In this document: positions 48,256-57,391 of the stretch, one piece after another | Layout: each line of letters starts with the position of its first letter | Numbering within the stretch: position 1 is the first letter of the stretch | From: Deinococcus marmoris | GTDB taxonomy: Bacteria > Deinococcota > Deinococci > Deinococcales > Deinococcaceae | Assembly: GCF_001949125.1 (NCBI RefSeq) | Contig: NZ_MSTI01000164.1 | Coordinates: 1-64,000 of the forward strand | Direction of reading: 5' to 3' | Length of the DNA: 64,000 nucleotides | The notes under the pieces: generated by a model | Databases searched by the model: none | Seen by the model: only the letters and a program-made list of their open reading frames with translations | What the model was told of the DNA's origin: nothing | Made by a program: the position numbers and the translations under genes

Positions 48256-49488
48256 ATGTCTTACAACAAAGTCCAGATTTTCGTTCCGCGTTCCTTCGCC
48301 TCCCTCTCCCTGGCCGCCCTGACCCTCAGCGCCTCGCTGAGTATCCCGGCCTCTGCACAGCGCGCCCTGCCCGCCTCCGCACAGCGCACCGCCCCCCTGA
48401 CCGCGCCGCTGGAGACGCAGGTGCTGAATGCGCTGCCTGATCTGCCCGAAAGCCCTGTCTCCGACACCCCCGACTCGGTCCAGAAGCTCGCCCCGCCCAG
48501 CGCTGCCGATGCTGAACTGGCACGCGGCTGCGAGGGCAACCTGCTAGGGAACGGCGACATCAGCGCCTTCACGATGAATGGCAGCACAAACTTTCCTCCG
48601 TCCAGCGTTCCCGGCTGGAACCGGGTGGTCAACACGCCGCAGGTCAGCCCCACGCCCGGTTACGGCGGGACCAACGGCTGGCTGGTCGCCTGGGGCTACA
48701 AGGACGGCGGCGAGTCCTTCGCCCAGAACGTGAGTCTGGCACCCGGCAGCTACAAACTGACGCTGGCAACCCGGCAGCATAGCGGCGCAACCAACCCCAC
48801 GCCCACCCAGTACCGCGTCGCGTTCCGCAGCGGCGTCACGGCCAACCCCTGGGGCGTTCCCGGCACCGTCACGCTGGACTCGGCACCCATGACCAACGCG
48901 GGCTGGGCCACGCAGACCTACACCTTCAATCTGACATCGGCCACGAACGTCATGCAGGTCAACACCTTCAACGACAAGCCCACCAGCGCCGTAACTGGAC
49001 ATCCCAAACTGACGTCTTGGACCGCCTACGATAGCTTCTGCCTTCAGCGGGTCAAGAAAGGCCAGCGGCGCGGCCTGACCTGGACGGTGAACGAGGTCCA
49101 GAACGGCCTCGTGAGGGTAGGACAGCACGCCACATCTGACCCCTACCTGGGCGACACCCCCGAAACGCAGACCCTGCCGATGCTGTGCATCTTCAACGCC
49201 AACCTGCCCCTGCCTCCCGGACTGGTCCCCGATTTTTACCACGGCTGGTCCAAGAGCGTGGTGCAGCTCACGACGCCCATTCTCGGTTCACTGATGACCT
49301 CGCAGGCCGCCGCCGATGCGATCTGTGCGGGCCAGTTCGGAGCAGGCTGGAAGATGGGCGAATTCCACGATGGCGGTGGCGGCTGGAGCTTCTGGGCGAT
49401 GGGACCGATGTGCGACACCCTCAAGGGAACGAAGTTCTGGACCGCCATCAACGATCAGCCCGCCAACGTCTGGAACTCGGTTCCCTGA
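48256..49488 (+). CDS. Large exported protein, unknown function
   Basis: A 410-aa protein with a signal peptide (about residues 1-38, FASLSLAALTLSASLSIPASAQ). Residues 95-260 form a carbohydrate-binding-like beta sandwich (LARGCEGNLLGNGDISAF, VPGWNRVVNTPQ, WATQTYTFNLTSATN). Residues 270-410 form a second domain with LPMLCIFNANLPLPPG and WKMGEFHDGGGGWSFWAMGP that I do not recognise. A strong AAGGAGA site fixes the ATG. Four phased direct repeats upstream suggest activator control. It ends at a perfect terminator. Confidence 0.62.
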   Translation: MSYNKVQIFVPRSFASLSLAALTLSASLSIPASAQRALPASAQRTAPLTAPLETQVLNALPDLPESPVSDTPDSVQKLAPPSAADAELARGCEGNLLGNGDISAFTMNGSTNFPPSSVPGWNRVVNTPQVSPTPGYGGTNGWLVAWGYKDGGESFAQNVSLAPGSYKLTLATRQHSGATNPTPTQYRVAFRSGVTANPWGVPGTVTLDSAPMTNAGWATQTYTFNLTSATNVMQVNTFNDKPTSAVTGHPKLTSWTAYDSFCLQRVKKGQRRGLTWTVNEVQNGLVRVGQHATSDPYLGDTPETQTLPMLCIFNANLPLPPGLVPDFYHGWSKSVVQLTTPILGSLMTSQAAADAICAGQFGAGWKMGEFHDGGGGWSFWAMGPMCDTLKGTKFWTAINDQPANVWNSVP

Positions 49489-49506
49489 GCGCCCCATCTG
49501 TTCCCG

Positions 49507-49543
49507 CCGCCCCGCCAGGTGTTTCCCCTGGTGGGGCGGTTCT
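49507..49543 (+). terminator. Intrinsic terminator after the exported-protein gene
   Basis: CCGCCCCGCCAGG (49507-49519) pairs over 13 positions with CCTGGTGGGGCGG (49527-49539), one G-U pair, then a T-rich tail. Confidence 0.75.
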
Positions 49544-49616
49544 GTTGATGTCCACCTCCAGATTCGTCTGAATTCGCCTTGTGCCTGCCCTGGCAAGCTG
49601 GCAGGATAGCCGTTGA

Positions 49617-50762
49617 ATGCCTGACCTCTCCGCCCTGCCCCAGCCCCCCACCCGCCCCGGCAACGGCCACCTTCAGGACTGGGCGCTGTCGCCGCTGCCC
49701 CTGATCGAGGACGGCGCACGGCGGGCACGGGCGGCGGGGACAGATTTATTTCGTTTAAGACTGGGCATCCCGTCTGTCGTCGGTTTCAGCCCGGCATGGA
49801 ACAAACGACTCCTGAGCGATCTGGACACCTTCCGCAGTGCGGGCGGTTTCTCGGCAGTGGTGCCGTATCTGGCCGGCGGCGTGATCCTCACCGACGCGCC
49901 GATGCACCGCAGGCGGCGGCAGACCATCAATCCGGGATTTGGCAAGAAGCATCTGGAAACACTGCGCGGGCGCACGCAGGCGGCCCTGCCTCTCATCCCA
50001 GATGGCGAATTTGACGCGCTGGAGTGGGCCGATGGCGCGGTCTTGCGCCTGCTGAATGCGGCGTACTTTGGCGGCGAGTTCGATACCAACTTACTGCACG
50101 CTTTCCTGGCCCCGTTGCGCCGCCCCTTCCCGGTTCCGGCCCTGCCCCGCCCGCTGCTGTTCCTGCGCGTGGACGCCGAATTGCGCCGCCTCGCCACACA
50201 CCGTTTAACTTCGGGTGGAGACGATCTCCTCGCGGTTCTTGCCCCCATCCCCGGCGGGCTGGAGGAAGCGCGGGTCAGCCTGGCCGCCGCGCACGACACC
50301 ACCACGCACGCGCTGGCCTACGCCCTGTGGCATCTGGCAAATTATTCGCAGTGGCACGCGCCTGAACACCACGGGGCCGTGTTGAAGGAAACCCTGCGCC
50401 TGCACCCGCCCGGCTGGATGGGCAGCCGCCGCCTGAGCCGCGAGCTGGACTGGAACGGCGTGAAGCTGCCGCGTGGCACGCTGGCGCTGTATGCCCCTTA
50501 CCTCTCGGCCCGCGATCCGCAGTTGTGGGACGCACCCGAGCAGTTCCGGCCCGAACGCTGGGAAGCCAAGCCGCCTGCCTGGGCGTACCTGCCCTTCGGT
50601 GGCGGCGAACGCCTGTGCCTGGGCATGCATCTGGCGCAGATGCTGATTCTGGACGTGCTGGCGGCGCTGCCTCCGCTGCGTGCGGTGCGTGGCGACGACT
50701 CGCCGGTGCCTGGGATCACGCTGGGGCCGAAGGGACCGCTGGTGGTGCGGCGAGTGTCATGA
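49617..50762 (+). CDS. Cytochrome P450 (carotenoid 2-hydroxylase candidate)
   Basis: A 381-aa P450, short for the family. The haem-cysteine loop is FGGGERLCLG with C334; the I-helix is AAAHDTTTHAL near residues 222-232, and KETLRLHPPGWMGSRRL gives the ExxR helix. Deinococcus CYP287 adds the 2-beta hydroxyl of deinoxanthin; position beside crtD, cruF and crtO supports the same job. The assignment to that subfamily is from memory. A 15-bp duplicated segment (CAGGTACTGTGATCA) follows the stop. Confidence 0.85.
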   Translation: MPDLSALPQPPTRPGNGHLQDWALSPLPLIEDGARRARAAGTDLFRLRLGIPSVVGFSPAWNKRLLSDLDTFRSAGGFSAVVPYLAGGVILTDAPMHRRRRQTINPGFGKKHLETLRGRTQAALPLIPDGEFDALEWADGAVLRLLNAAYFGGEFDTNLLHAFLAPLRRPFPVPALPRPLLFLRVDAELRRLATHRLTSGGDDLLAVLAPIPGGLEEARVSLAAAHDTTTHALAYALWHLANYSQWHAPEHHGAVLKETLRLHPPGWMGSRRLSRELDWNGVKLPRGTLALYAPYLSARDPQLWDAPEQFRPERWEAKPPAWAYLPFGGGERLCLGMHLAQMLILDVLAALPPLRAVRGDDSPVPGITLGPKGPLVVRRVS

Positions 50763-50765
50763 TCC

Positions 50766-50796
50766 AGGTACTGTGATCATTCAGGTACTGTGATCA
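50766..50796. repeat. Short tandem duplication at the P450 stop
   Basis: CAGGTACTGTGATCA occurs twice in a row between about 50766 and 50796, separated by TT; the first copy begins just past the P450 TGA. Confidence 0.75.
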
Positions 50797-50852
50797 ACGT
50801 TACGTAAATATCCGTCTGGCCCTGTCGGCTCATTTCCGGCTGACAATGACCC

Positions 50853-51167
50853 ATGAAAAAAGCACTGTTGCTGTCTGCCGTCGCTGCCCTGGCCCTGTCG
50901 TCCTGCGCCCCACGCTACAACCCCAACGCGCAGAAGCCCGATGTGGACCTGTCCTGCACAGAGGTCCGCAGCGAGATCAACCGCGCCCAGTCGGCCCGCG
51001 CCGAGGCCACCAGCAACCGGGGTCTCAGCGCCCAGAACGTCGCGTGGGCCATCTTCTTTATCCCCGGCGTCGTGGCGAACGAGTACACCAACGATCAGGT
51101 GCAGAAGGCTGCCGATGACCGCATTGCCAAGCTCAACCAGCTTTACGCCGTCAAGCGTTGCAGCTAA
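50853..51167 (+). CDS. Small lipoprotein
   Basis: A 104-aa protein with signal MKKALLLSAVAALALSSCAP, whose lipobox cysteine C18 would be lipidated. The mature part has a helical region rich in Ala, Ser and Asn (QSARAEATSNRGLSAQNVAW), a membrane-like stretch AIFFIPGVVANEY and a helix DRIAKLNQLYAVKRC. No family recognised. Its TAA stop is the target-site copy of the element at 51168, so the coding region is intact. Confidence 0.65.
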   Translation: MKKALLLSAVAALALSSCAPRYNPNAQKPDVDLSCTEVRSEINRAQSARAEATSNRGLSAQNVAWAIFFIPGVVANEYTNDQVQKAADDRIAKLNQLYAVKRCS

Positions 51168-51305
51168 TACGGATTCCGTCTGTAACGCGGCAGGAATCGG
51201 AACAGCGCCGATCCCTCCACTCCACGCCTGGAACCCGTTCTCCTCATTCTCGCGTCCGCTCGGATTTCCATCGTTCTGCAAACGATTCAATCGGAGTCCG
51301 TATAA
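51165..51305. mobile_element. Second MITE-like element with TAA target duplication
   Basis: TACGGATTCCG (51168-51178) and CGGAGTCCGTA (51292-51302) are inverted ends with one mismatch. TAA flanks both sides (51165-51167, 51303-51305), a 3-bp duplication as made by some IS5-type transposases. A hairpin ATCGTT/AACGAT lies at 51270-51286. About 135 bp, noncoding. The left TAA is the stop codon of the lipoprotein gene. Confidence 0.75.
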
Positions 51306-51430
51306 ATCGCCAGCCGTAGCCATGAATCCGCCCCGCGCCAGTCGGCGGGGTTTTTCGTGCCCGTTCCCAGCCTCCGAAAAAGGCGGCAGAGGCCACCGTA
51401 ACGCCGCCCCAGTCGTGGTCTACTCCGCCC

Positions 51431-52588
51431 ATGAAACTCCTGCTGTGGCCCGCGCTGATGGCATTGCCCCTGTCCAGCCTCAGCCTGGGCGCGAGCATCC
51501 AGGATCACGCCCAGGCCGTCCTCAAGTTTGGCCCCCGCGTGACGGGCAGCGCCGCCAACGAGCAGGCCCGCCGCTATCTGGAAGCGCAGTTTCAGGCGCT
51601 GGGCTACCAGACGCGCCGCGAAACCTTCAGCTACCCGCGCTTCGACGATCTGGGTTCCGATGTGCGGGTGGGCGAGGGGGTTCTGAGGGGCAACGCCTTG
51701 CAGGACTCCGCCGGGGGCGAGGTCACGGCCCCTGCCGTTCGCGTGCCGGGCGTGGGCACCGCCGCCGACTTTGCCCGCGTGGATGTGCGCGGACGGGTGG
51801 CGGTGGTGTCCCGTGGGCAGGTTCCTTTTATCGACAAGGCCCGTGCAGCTCTGGCAGCGGGCGCGGTGGGTGTGGTGATCGTCAACAACAGCGCCGGGGA
51901 TTTCCGGGGAACGCTGGGCGAACGGGTGGTCGTGCCCGTGCTGGGCGTGTCTCCCGCAGTGGGCGAGGCCCTGAAAGACGGCCAGCCCGTGACCCTGCGC
52001 GTCCGCATCCGCCAGGGCAATGTGGAAGCCGTCAACCTGATCGCCTTCAAAGCGGGCGTGGATAGGCCGGACGTGCTGTTCGGCGCGCATCTGGACTCGG
52101 TGGTGGGTGCGCCGGGGGCCAACGACAACCTCTCGGGCAGTCTGGCGGTGCTGGATGTGGCGCGGCGGGCCGCCAACACGCCGCTGTCGGCCCACAGTTT
52201 TTTCATGCTCTTCGATGGTGAGGAAGACGGCCTATTGGGTTCGCGCGCCTTCGTGAAGGACAACCCGGAAGTCGTGACGGGTCTGAAGGCCATGCTCAAT
52301 CTGGACATGGTGGGGGTGAATGTCATGCCCCTGAGCGTCAGCGGTGAGGCCCCGCTGGTGGAAGCGGCACGGCGCGCGGGCGTGGAGGCCAGTGTGGGCA
52401 CCCCTGGCAGCAGCGATCAGGTGCCGTTCCGGCAGGCGGGCGTGCCGACATTGTTCTTCCACCGGGGCCTGGACGCCAATTACCACCAGCCCGGCGACAC
52501 GCTGCTGGACCCGGCCCTGGTAGAGCAGACGGCGGAGGCGGCCTTCAAAATCGCAAACGAGGTGCTGAAGATGGCTCCGCTGAAGTAG
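51431..52588 (+). CDS. M28-family zinc aminopeptidase, exported
   Basis: A 385-aa protein with a signal-like N-terminus (MKLLLWPALMALPLSSLSLG). A PA-like insert (about 110-180) precedes the M28 catalytic core. Zinc ligands and catalytic residues are visible: GAHLDSVVGAPGANDNLSGS, MLFDGEEDGLLGSRAF, LNLDMVGVNV and a late VPTLFFHRG. It should remove N-terminal residues outside the membrane. The ATG is chosen from the signal peptide. It stands alone after the MITE. Confidence 0.87.
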   Translation: MKLLLWPALMALPLSSLSLGASIQDHAQAVLKFGPRVTGSAANEQARRYLEAQFQALGYQTRRETFSYPRFDDLGSDVRVGEGVLRGNALQDSAGGEVTAPAVRVPGVGTAADFARVDVRGRVAVVSRGQVPFIDKARAALAAGAVGVVIVNNSAGDFRGTLGERVVVPVLGVSPAVGEALKDGQPVTLRVRIRQGNVEAVNLIAFKAGVDRPDVLFGAHLDSVVGAPGANDNLSGSLAVLDVARRAANTPLSAHSFFMLFDGEEDGLLGSRAFVKDNPEVVTGLKAMLNLDMVGVNVMPLSVSGEAPLVEAARRAGVEASVGTPGSSDQVPFRQAGVPTLFFHRGLDANYHQPGDTLLDPALVEQTAEAAFKIANEVLKMAPLK

Positions 52589-52632
52589 CGAAACCCTCCA
52601 CGCACGCCTCTCTGAAGCCAGAGGTGTTCCTC

Positions 52633-52638
52633 TACACT
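52633..52638 (+). promoter_or_regulatory. Leaderless -10 element of the P1 peptidase gene
   Basis: TACACT lies 6 nt before the ATG at 52645 and rejects the earlier in-frame ATG at 52624. Confidence 0.5.
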
Positions 52639-52644
52639 TCCCCC

Positions 52645-53709
52645 ATGCCCAATCCCCGCGATCTCGGCCTGCCCTTTCCTGGCAAAACTGGCCCCCTGAA
52701 CGCCATCACCGACCTGCCGGGGCTGGAAGTCGGCCACGTCACGCTGATCTCGGGTGAGGGAGAGGGGGCAGTGCGGACTGGAGTCACTGCCGTCTTTCCC
52801 TGCGGCAAAAGCGGCGCGCACACGGTTCCCGCCGCGTGGTTCTCGCTGAACGGCAACGGCGAGATGACCGGCACCGCCTGGATCGACGAATCCGGCGGGC
52901 TGACGGGTCCGGTGATGCTCACCAACACCCATTCGGTGGGCGTGGTGCGCGACGCGGTGGTGGCCTGGGGCCAGGCGCGGGGCTGGGCCGAGGCGTGGAG
53001 TCTGCCCGTGGTGGCCGAGACTTACGACGGCTTTCTGAACGACATTAACGGCTTTCATGTCACGCAGCAGCACGCCTTCACGGCGCTGGATACAGCGGCG
53101 GGCGGCGCAGTGACGCAGGGCAACGTGGGCGGCGGCACCGGCATGATCGTTTCCGGTTTCAAGGGCGGGATCGGCACAGCCTCGCGGGTGCTGGACGGGG
53201 AGTTGCCCTGCACGGTGGGCGTGCTGGTGCAGGCCAACTTCGGCGCGCGTGAGGACCTGACCCTCCTGGGCGTGCCCGTGGGCCGGGAAATCCCCGATCT
53301 GCTTCCCGAACGCGAGGACACGGGCGGGCGCGACGGTTCGATCATCATCATCGTCGCCACCGACGCGCCGCTGTTGCCGCATCAGCTCCGGCGGCTGGCC
53401 CGGCGCGCCGCTCTGGGGCTGGCCCGCACCGGCAGCGTGGCGCACAATGGTTCCGGCGACATCTTCCTGGCCTTTTCCACCGCCACGCCCGAGGTTCATG
53501 GGGGGCTGGAACACTGGCGCGCACTGCCCAACGCCAGCCTCGATCCCCTGTTCAAGGCAACCGTGGAGGCCACCGAGGAAGCCATCATCAATGCCCTGTT
53601 CGCTGCCGAGACGATGACCGGGCTACGTGGGCGCACGGTCCACGCGCTGCCGCACACGCGCACGCTGGAAGCCATGCGGAAATACGGGCGGCTGGGAGAC
53701 AGGGGCTAG
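52645..53709 (+). CDS. P1-family self-processing aminopeptidase (DmpA-like)
   Basis: A 354-aa Ntn-type aminopeptidase. The substrate-loop sequence NAITDLPGLEVGHVTL opens the chain, and NVGGGTGMIVSGFKGGIGTAS and GSVAHNGSGDIFLAFSTA are diagnostic. Autocleavage is expected before the Ser of NGSGD, making a two-chain enzyme with Ser as nucleophile. Known members release N-terminal D- or L-amino acids or beta-amino acids. No signal peptide. Leaderless promoter at 52633. Confidence 0.88.
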   Translation: MPNPRDLGLPFPGKTGPLNAITDLPGLEVGHVTLISGEGEGAVRTGVTAVFPCGKSGAHTVPAAWFSLNGNGEMTGTAWIDESGGLTGPVMLTNTHSVGVVRDAVVAWGQARGWAEAWSLPVVAETYDGFLNDINGFHVTQQHAFTALDTAAGGAVTQGNVGGGTGMIVSGFKGGIGTASRVLDGELPCTVGVLVQANFGAREDLTLLGVPVGREIPDLLPEREDTGGRDGSIIIIVATDAPLLPHQLRRLARRAALGLARTGSVAHNGSGDIFLAFSTATPEVHGGLEHWRALPNASLDPLFKATVEATEEAIINALFAAETMTGLRGRTVHALPHTRTLEAMRKYGRLGDRG

Positions 53710-53745
53710 GAGCGAAAGCCTTTGCTCCAGCGTCTTCCGCTGGAA

Positions 53746-54774
53746 TTATTTCTGTCCAGACTGCGTGGAGGATTTCTGATCATCGCTTCCCAGGCGCACG
53801 GGCGCGCGGCGGGTGTTCAGCCAGACCCGTAGCCTGCGCCGCAGCGTTGCGGGCAGCGCCCAGTGCTTGGCGAAGGTGGCCAGTTCGCCGGGGCCGGGGC
53901 GGGTCGAGAGCAGCGCCCGGCCCAGGATCGGCAGGCCGTGGTAGTCGCCGCGCTGAACGGCGCGCGGCACCAGTTGCGCCAGCAGGAATCCGGCAAAGGC
54001 CCGGTCCGAGAGCCGCCCGGCCTCGCGGTGTTCCTGCGCCCAGTTCAGCATGGGGTGCCAGATCGAGTCCCCGCTGCCAGTGGGCCGGTCCTCGCCGACG
54101 TGGTAGATAGCCAGGGCGTCGGCATCCTGCGGTGACAGTTGCTCGAAACCCACGCCCTCGATTTCCTCGGCGCGCAGCATCCAGTCCACGTCCTCGCTGT
54201 TTCGCAGTTCGGTGCGGAAGGGCAGCTTCAGTGCCAGGGATTGGGGCACCATCAGCAGCGTGCAGACCAGCGTACACAGCTTGCCCGTCACCGAGCCGCG
54301 CACCAGCATGTAATCGCCCAGGGTCTCGTTCTCCGTCTTCTGGCGCGGCGGGCAGAGCGTGTCCCCGTAGGGCGTGCGCGTGATGTAGCCGCTCAGGACC
54401 ACGGGCAGCGGGTGGGCCGAGCGCTGCGCCAGTTCCATCTGCCGGGCCAACTTCTCGGGCCGCCAGATGTCGTCGTCGTCCAGAAAGGCCACCCACTCGC
54501 CGCGCGCGTGCTGCACGCCGTAATTGCGCGCCGCAGACGGCCCCTGGTTGCTGGGCAGCGTCAGCGGGCGCAGGCGGGCGTCGTCCACCCCGGCCAGCGC
54601 CGCCGCCGTCAGGGGGTCCGGGCCGTCCATGACCACCAGCACTTCCAGATGGGGATAGTGCTGCGCCAGCGCGCTCGCCAGCCCCCGTTCCAGCAGCAGA
54701 TCAGGGCGCTTGAACGTCGGGATGACGACGCTGATCAGCGGCTGGGACGGAGTCGGCGGTGAACTGTCGGGCAT
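53746..54774 (-). CDS. Family 2 glycosyltransferase
   Basis: A 342-aa GT2 of the GT-A fold. ISVVIPTFKRPDLLLERGL near residues 13-31, SNQGPSAARNYGVQHARGE near 78-96 and the metal site WVAFLDDDDIWRPEKLARQ near 97-115 are standard. The remainder (about 150-330) is mostly helical with EDVDWMLRAEEIEG as acceptor-side motif. An AGAGG site precedes the ATG. Substrate unknown; no polysaccharide genes adjoin. It is divergent from the DUF418 gene with about 267 bp between. Confidence 0.82.
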   Translation of the reverse strand: MPDSSPPTPSQPLISVVIPTFKRPDLLLERGLASALAQHYPHLEVLVVMDGPDPLTAAALAGVDDARLRPLTLPSNQGPSAARNYGVQHARGEWVAFLDDDDIWRPEKLARQMELAQRSAHPLPVVLSGYITRTPYGDTLCPPRQKTENETLGDYMLVRGSVTGKLCTLVCTLLMVPQSLALKLPFRTELRNSEDVDWMLRAEEIEGVGFEQLSPQDADALAIYHVGEDRPTGSGDSIWHPMLNWAQEHREAGRLSDRAFAGFLLAQLVPRAVQRGDYHGLPILGRALLSTRPGPGELATFAKHWALPATLRRRLRVWLNTRRAPVRLGSDDQKSSTQSGQK

Positions 54775-55028
54775 GAAGACCTCTGAAAAATGGGAGGGGA
54801 CGATTCGATGCTAAAAGTCGGTAAAACCCACGCGGGGCACCCCACATGAGGGGCATGGACCCTGAATATTCAATTTCAAGTTGAGCATATCTCTGCCAGG
54901 GGCGGGAGCAATGGCACTTCCCGATCTTTCATGTTCGGGTGCGGACGGGGGCCATGTGCGGCACTTTTTCCGGTTGCCCGCTGCCCCGTGAATGTCTGGT
55001 CCATCATGGTCCCCGCCACCCGGCGCGC

Positions 55029-55034
55029 TAGCCT
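55029..55034 (+). promoter_or_regulatory. Leaderless -10 element of the DUF418 gene
   Basis: TAGCCT lies 7 nt before the ATG at 55042 and favours that start over an earlier in-frame ATG. Confidence 0.5.
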
Positions 55035-55041
55035 GCCTGCC

Positions 55042-56223
55042 ATGACCGCCCCGCTGCCGCTGCCGCCGGACGCCGCGCCACCCATTCAAAATGAACGCGG
55101 CCAGAATGAACTCGGCCAGATCGAACGCGGCCCCGTTAAAACGCGCGCCCCGCTGCCGGACGTGCTGCGGGGGCTGGCGCTGCTGGGTATCCTGCTGGTC
55201 AACGCCCAGGATTTCGCGGGCTTTCGGGAGTGGACCCAGACTGGGCCTGACCGCGCCGTGCAGGTGCTGACCGACGTGTTCGCCAATGGGCGGTTTATCA
55301 GCATCTTTGCCATGCTGTTCGGCTGGGGTGCGGCGGGGCTGCTGCAAAAGCAGGGGCTGGGCGTGTTCCTGCGCCGTCATCTGGTGCTGCTGGCGGTAGG
55401 CACGCTGCATTTCGTGCTGGTGTGGCACGGCGACATCATCTCGCTGTACGCGGTGCTGGCCTTTGCGTTGCTGGCGACGGCCCGGCTGACGGTGCGCGGG
55501 TTGCTGACGCTGGCGGCGGTGTTGGGCGTGTGGTGGCTGGGCCTGGGGCTGCTGGAAGGCTTCGCCGCGTTGGCGCAGGGCCTGGGGGCGGGCAGATTCA
55601 CGGGCCTGCCCGCCCTGCTGGCCGGGCAATCCTACCCGGAGGTGGTTTCCGGGCGTGCTGCCGAGTTCCTGGGCGATCTGATCGGGGGCAGCCTGTACAA
55701 CGGCGCGTGGCTGCTGGCGCTGTTCTGCGTAGGCGCGGCGGCGGGGCGCGCGGGCGTGCTGCTGCGCCCCCACGAACACCCCCGGCTGCTGCGCGGGCTG
55801 GCGCTGTGGGGGCTGCTGATCGGTCTGCCGCTGGGCGCGTTGCTGGCTTGGCTGAACACAAAAGGGGATTACGCCAGCGGCCTGCTCGCCATTCCCGTCC
55901 GCATGGGCGGTGGGCTGGCCTCGGCGCTGGGCTACGTGGGCCTCATCGGCCTGCTGACCGTGCATGATCGCCTGGGGCCGTTGCGGGTGTTCGCGGCGGG
56001 CGGGCGCGTCGCCATGAGCAATTACATCTCCCAGAGCCTGATCATGACCGCCGTCTTCTATCCCTATGCAGGCGCGCAGTTCGGGCGGTGGGGCGCGGCG
56101 GGGGCGGTGGGGCTGGCGCTGACGGTGGGCCTGATCCAGTTGCCGATCAGCGCGTGGTGGCTGCGGCGTTTCGGGACGGGGCCGCTGGAATGGCTGGTGC
56201 GGCGGGTGGTGTACTGGAAATAA
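55042..56223 (+). CDS. DUF418 family membrane protein
   Basis: A 393-aa protein with about ten membrane segments. After a polar N-terminal tail comes [21 protein letters not shown], the start of the DUF418/OFO acyltransferase-like fold, then the DUF418 region near the C-terminus with [22 protein letters not shown] and [26 protein letters not shown], all diagnostic. Function of the family is unknown; an acyl-transfer role has been suggested from fold. Two genes for small proteins follow. Confidence 0.88.
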   Translation: MTAPLPLPPDAAPPIQNERGQNELGQIERGPVKTRAPLPDVLRGLALLGILLVNAQDFAGFREWTQTGPDRAVQVLTDVFANGRFISIFAMLFGWGAAGLLQKQGLGVFLRRHLVLLAVGTLHFVLVWHGDIISLYAVLAFALLATARLTVRGLLTLAAVLGVWWLGLGLLEGFAALAQGLGAGRFTGLPALLAGQSYPEVVSGRAAEFLGDLIGGSLYNGAWLLALFCVGAAAGRAGVLLRPHEHPRLLRGLALWGLLIGLPLGALLAWLNTKGDYASGLLAIPVRMGGGLASALGYVGLIGLLTVHDRLGPLRVFAAGGRVAMSNYISQSLIMTAVFYPYAGAQFGRWGAAGAVGLALTVGLIQLPISAWWLRRFGTGPLEWLVRRVVYWK

Positions 56224-56249
56224 CGCGCGCTCAGACCGCTTGCCCATGC

Positions 56250-56255
56250 CACAAT
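56250..56255 (+). promoter_or_regulatory. Possible leaderless -10 element of the LMW phosphatase gene
   Basis: CACAAT lies 7 nt before the ATG at 56263, a CANNNT variant. Confidence 0.35.
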
Positions 56256-56262
56256 CGCCCAT

Positions 56263-56742
56263 ATGACCTCCCCCGATCAACCCCTGCGCGTGCTGGCGCT
56301 GTGTCTGGGCAACATCTGCCGCAGCCCGCTGGCCGAGGCGTTGCTGCGCCGCGAACTGGAGGCCGCCGGGGTGCGGGCCACGGTGGACAGCGCCGGAACC
56401 GGAGACTGGCATGTGGGCCGCCCCGCTGATCCGCGCAGCATCGAGGTGGCCCGCGCGCACGGACTGAACCTGAATGGCCGCGCCCGTCAACTGACCCCGC
56501 AGGATTTTAAAGATTTTGACGTGATCGTGGCGATGGACGCCCAGAACCTGAGCGACGCCCGCCAACTGGCCCCGGCAGATGCGCGGGCACAACTCCACCT
56601 GATGCGCGAGTGGGATTCGCAGGCTCCCGGCGCGGACGTGCCTGATCCGTATTACGGCGGCCCAGACGGCTTCGAGACTGTCTACGCCATGCTGGAGCGC
56701 AGCGCGCGGGCCTTCGCGGCAGAGCGGAAACAGGCGCAGTGA
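56263..56742 (+). CDS. Low-molecular-weight tyrosine phosphatase
   Basis: A 159-aa LMW-PTP. The P-loop CLGNICRS supplies nucleophile C14 and R20; D128 in VPDPYYGG is the general acid. VDSAGTGDWHVGRPAD is family-typical. It removes phosphate from protein tyrosine or arginine; in bacteria often linked to polysaccharide kinases, which are not seen here. The gene has its own CACAAT hexamer and ends 67 bp before khpB. Confidence 0.93.
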   Translation: MTSPDQPLRVLALCLGNICRSPLAEALLRRELEAAGVRATVDSAGTGDWHVGRPADPRSIEVARAHGLNLNGRARQLTPQDFKDFDVIVAMDAQNLSDARQLAPADARAQLHLMREWDSQAPGADVPDPYYGGPDGFETVYAMLERSARAFAAERKQAQ

Positions 56743-56796
56743 AGCCTTCCGGGGCCGTGTGGGCCGTCCTGTGGGAAACCGGTGAGAGGGGCAGGG

Positions 56797-56802
56797 TAGA
56801 CT
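56797..56802 (+). promoter_or_regulatory. Leaderless -10 element of khpB
   Basis: TAGACT lies 7 nt before the ATG at 56810. Confidence 0.55.
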
Positions 56803-56809
56803 GCGGGGC

Positions 56810-57391
56810 ATGGACAACCGCACGAATCTCGACGATTACCTCGCGGAGCTGGGCATCAGCGAGGCGGACGAGAGCGTCACGCCGCCGCCCATGCCCGATG
56901 CCTCCGATTCCGCGCCCGTACAGGAGGCCGCCGACACGGACGCCAGAGGGACGCTGGAACGCTTTCTGCGCGGCCTGATCGCCCGCATCGATCCCGAGCT
57001 GAGCGTGACCGTGCGTGAGGTCGATGACGCCCTTGAAGCCGAGATCAGCGGTGAGAACGCGGCCCGACTGGCCGGGCGCGACGGGCGCACGCTGGGGGCC
57101 ATCGAGGTCATCGCCTACACGGTGCTGTCCAAGCAGGAGGGCCGGGGAGACACCCGCGTGCGCGTGGACATTGGGGGCTTTCGCAAACGGCAGGCCGATA
57201 CTCTGTCCAAGCTGGCCGAGCGCCTCGCCATCGGCGTCGCCAAGAGCGGCGAACCCCACGAATTGCAGCCCATGCCCGCCGCCGAACGCCGCGTGATCCA
57301 CATTGCCCTCAAGGAACACCCCGACGTGATGAGCGAGAGCGTGGGCGAGGGCGCGTCCCGCCGACTGGTGATCAAGCCCCGGCACGGCTAG
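56810..57391 (+). CDS. khpB: KhpB/Jag RNA-binding protein
   Basis: A 193-aa Jag homologue. An acidic N-terminus (about 1-45) leads to a KH domain (about 46-120), with the loop sequence [27 protein letters not shown], and an R3H domain (about 125-190), with [32 protein letters not shown]. It binds RNA, often with KhpA, to affect cell shape and small-RNA regulation. It starts 7 nt after TAGACT. Monocistronic, followed by the long helicase leader. Confidence 0.9.
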   Translation: MDNRTNLDDYLAELGISEADESVTPPPMPDASDSAPVQEAADTDARGTLERFLRGLIARIDPELSVTVREVDDALEAEISGENAARLAGRDGRTLGAIEVIAYTVLSKQEGRGDTRVRVDIGGFRKRQADTLSKLAERLAIGVAKSGEPHELQPMPAAERRVIHIALKEHPDVMSESVGEGASRRLVIKPRHG

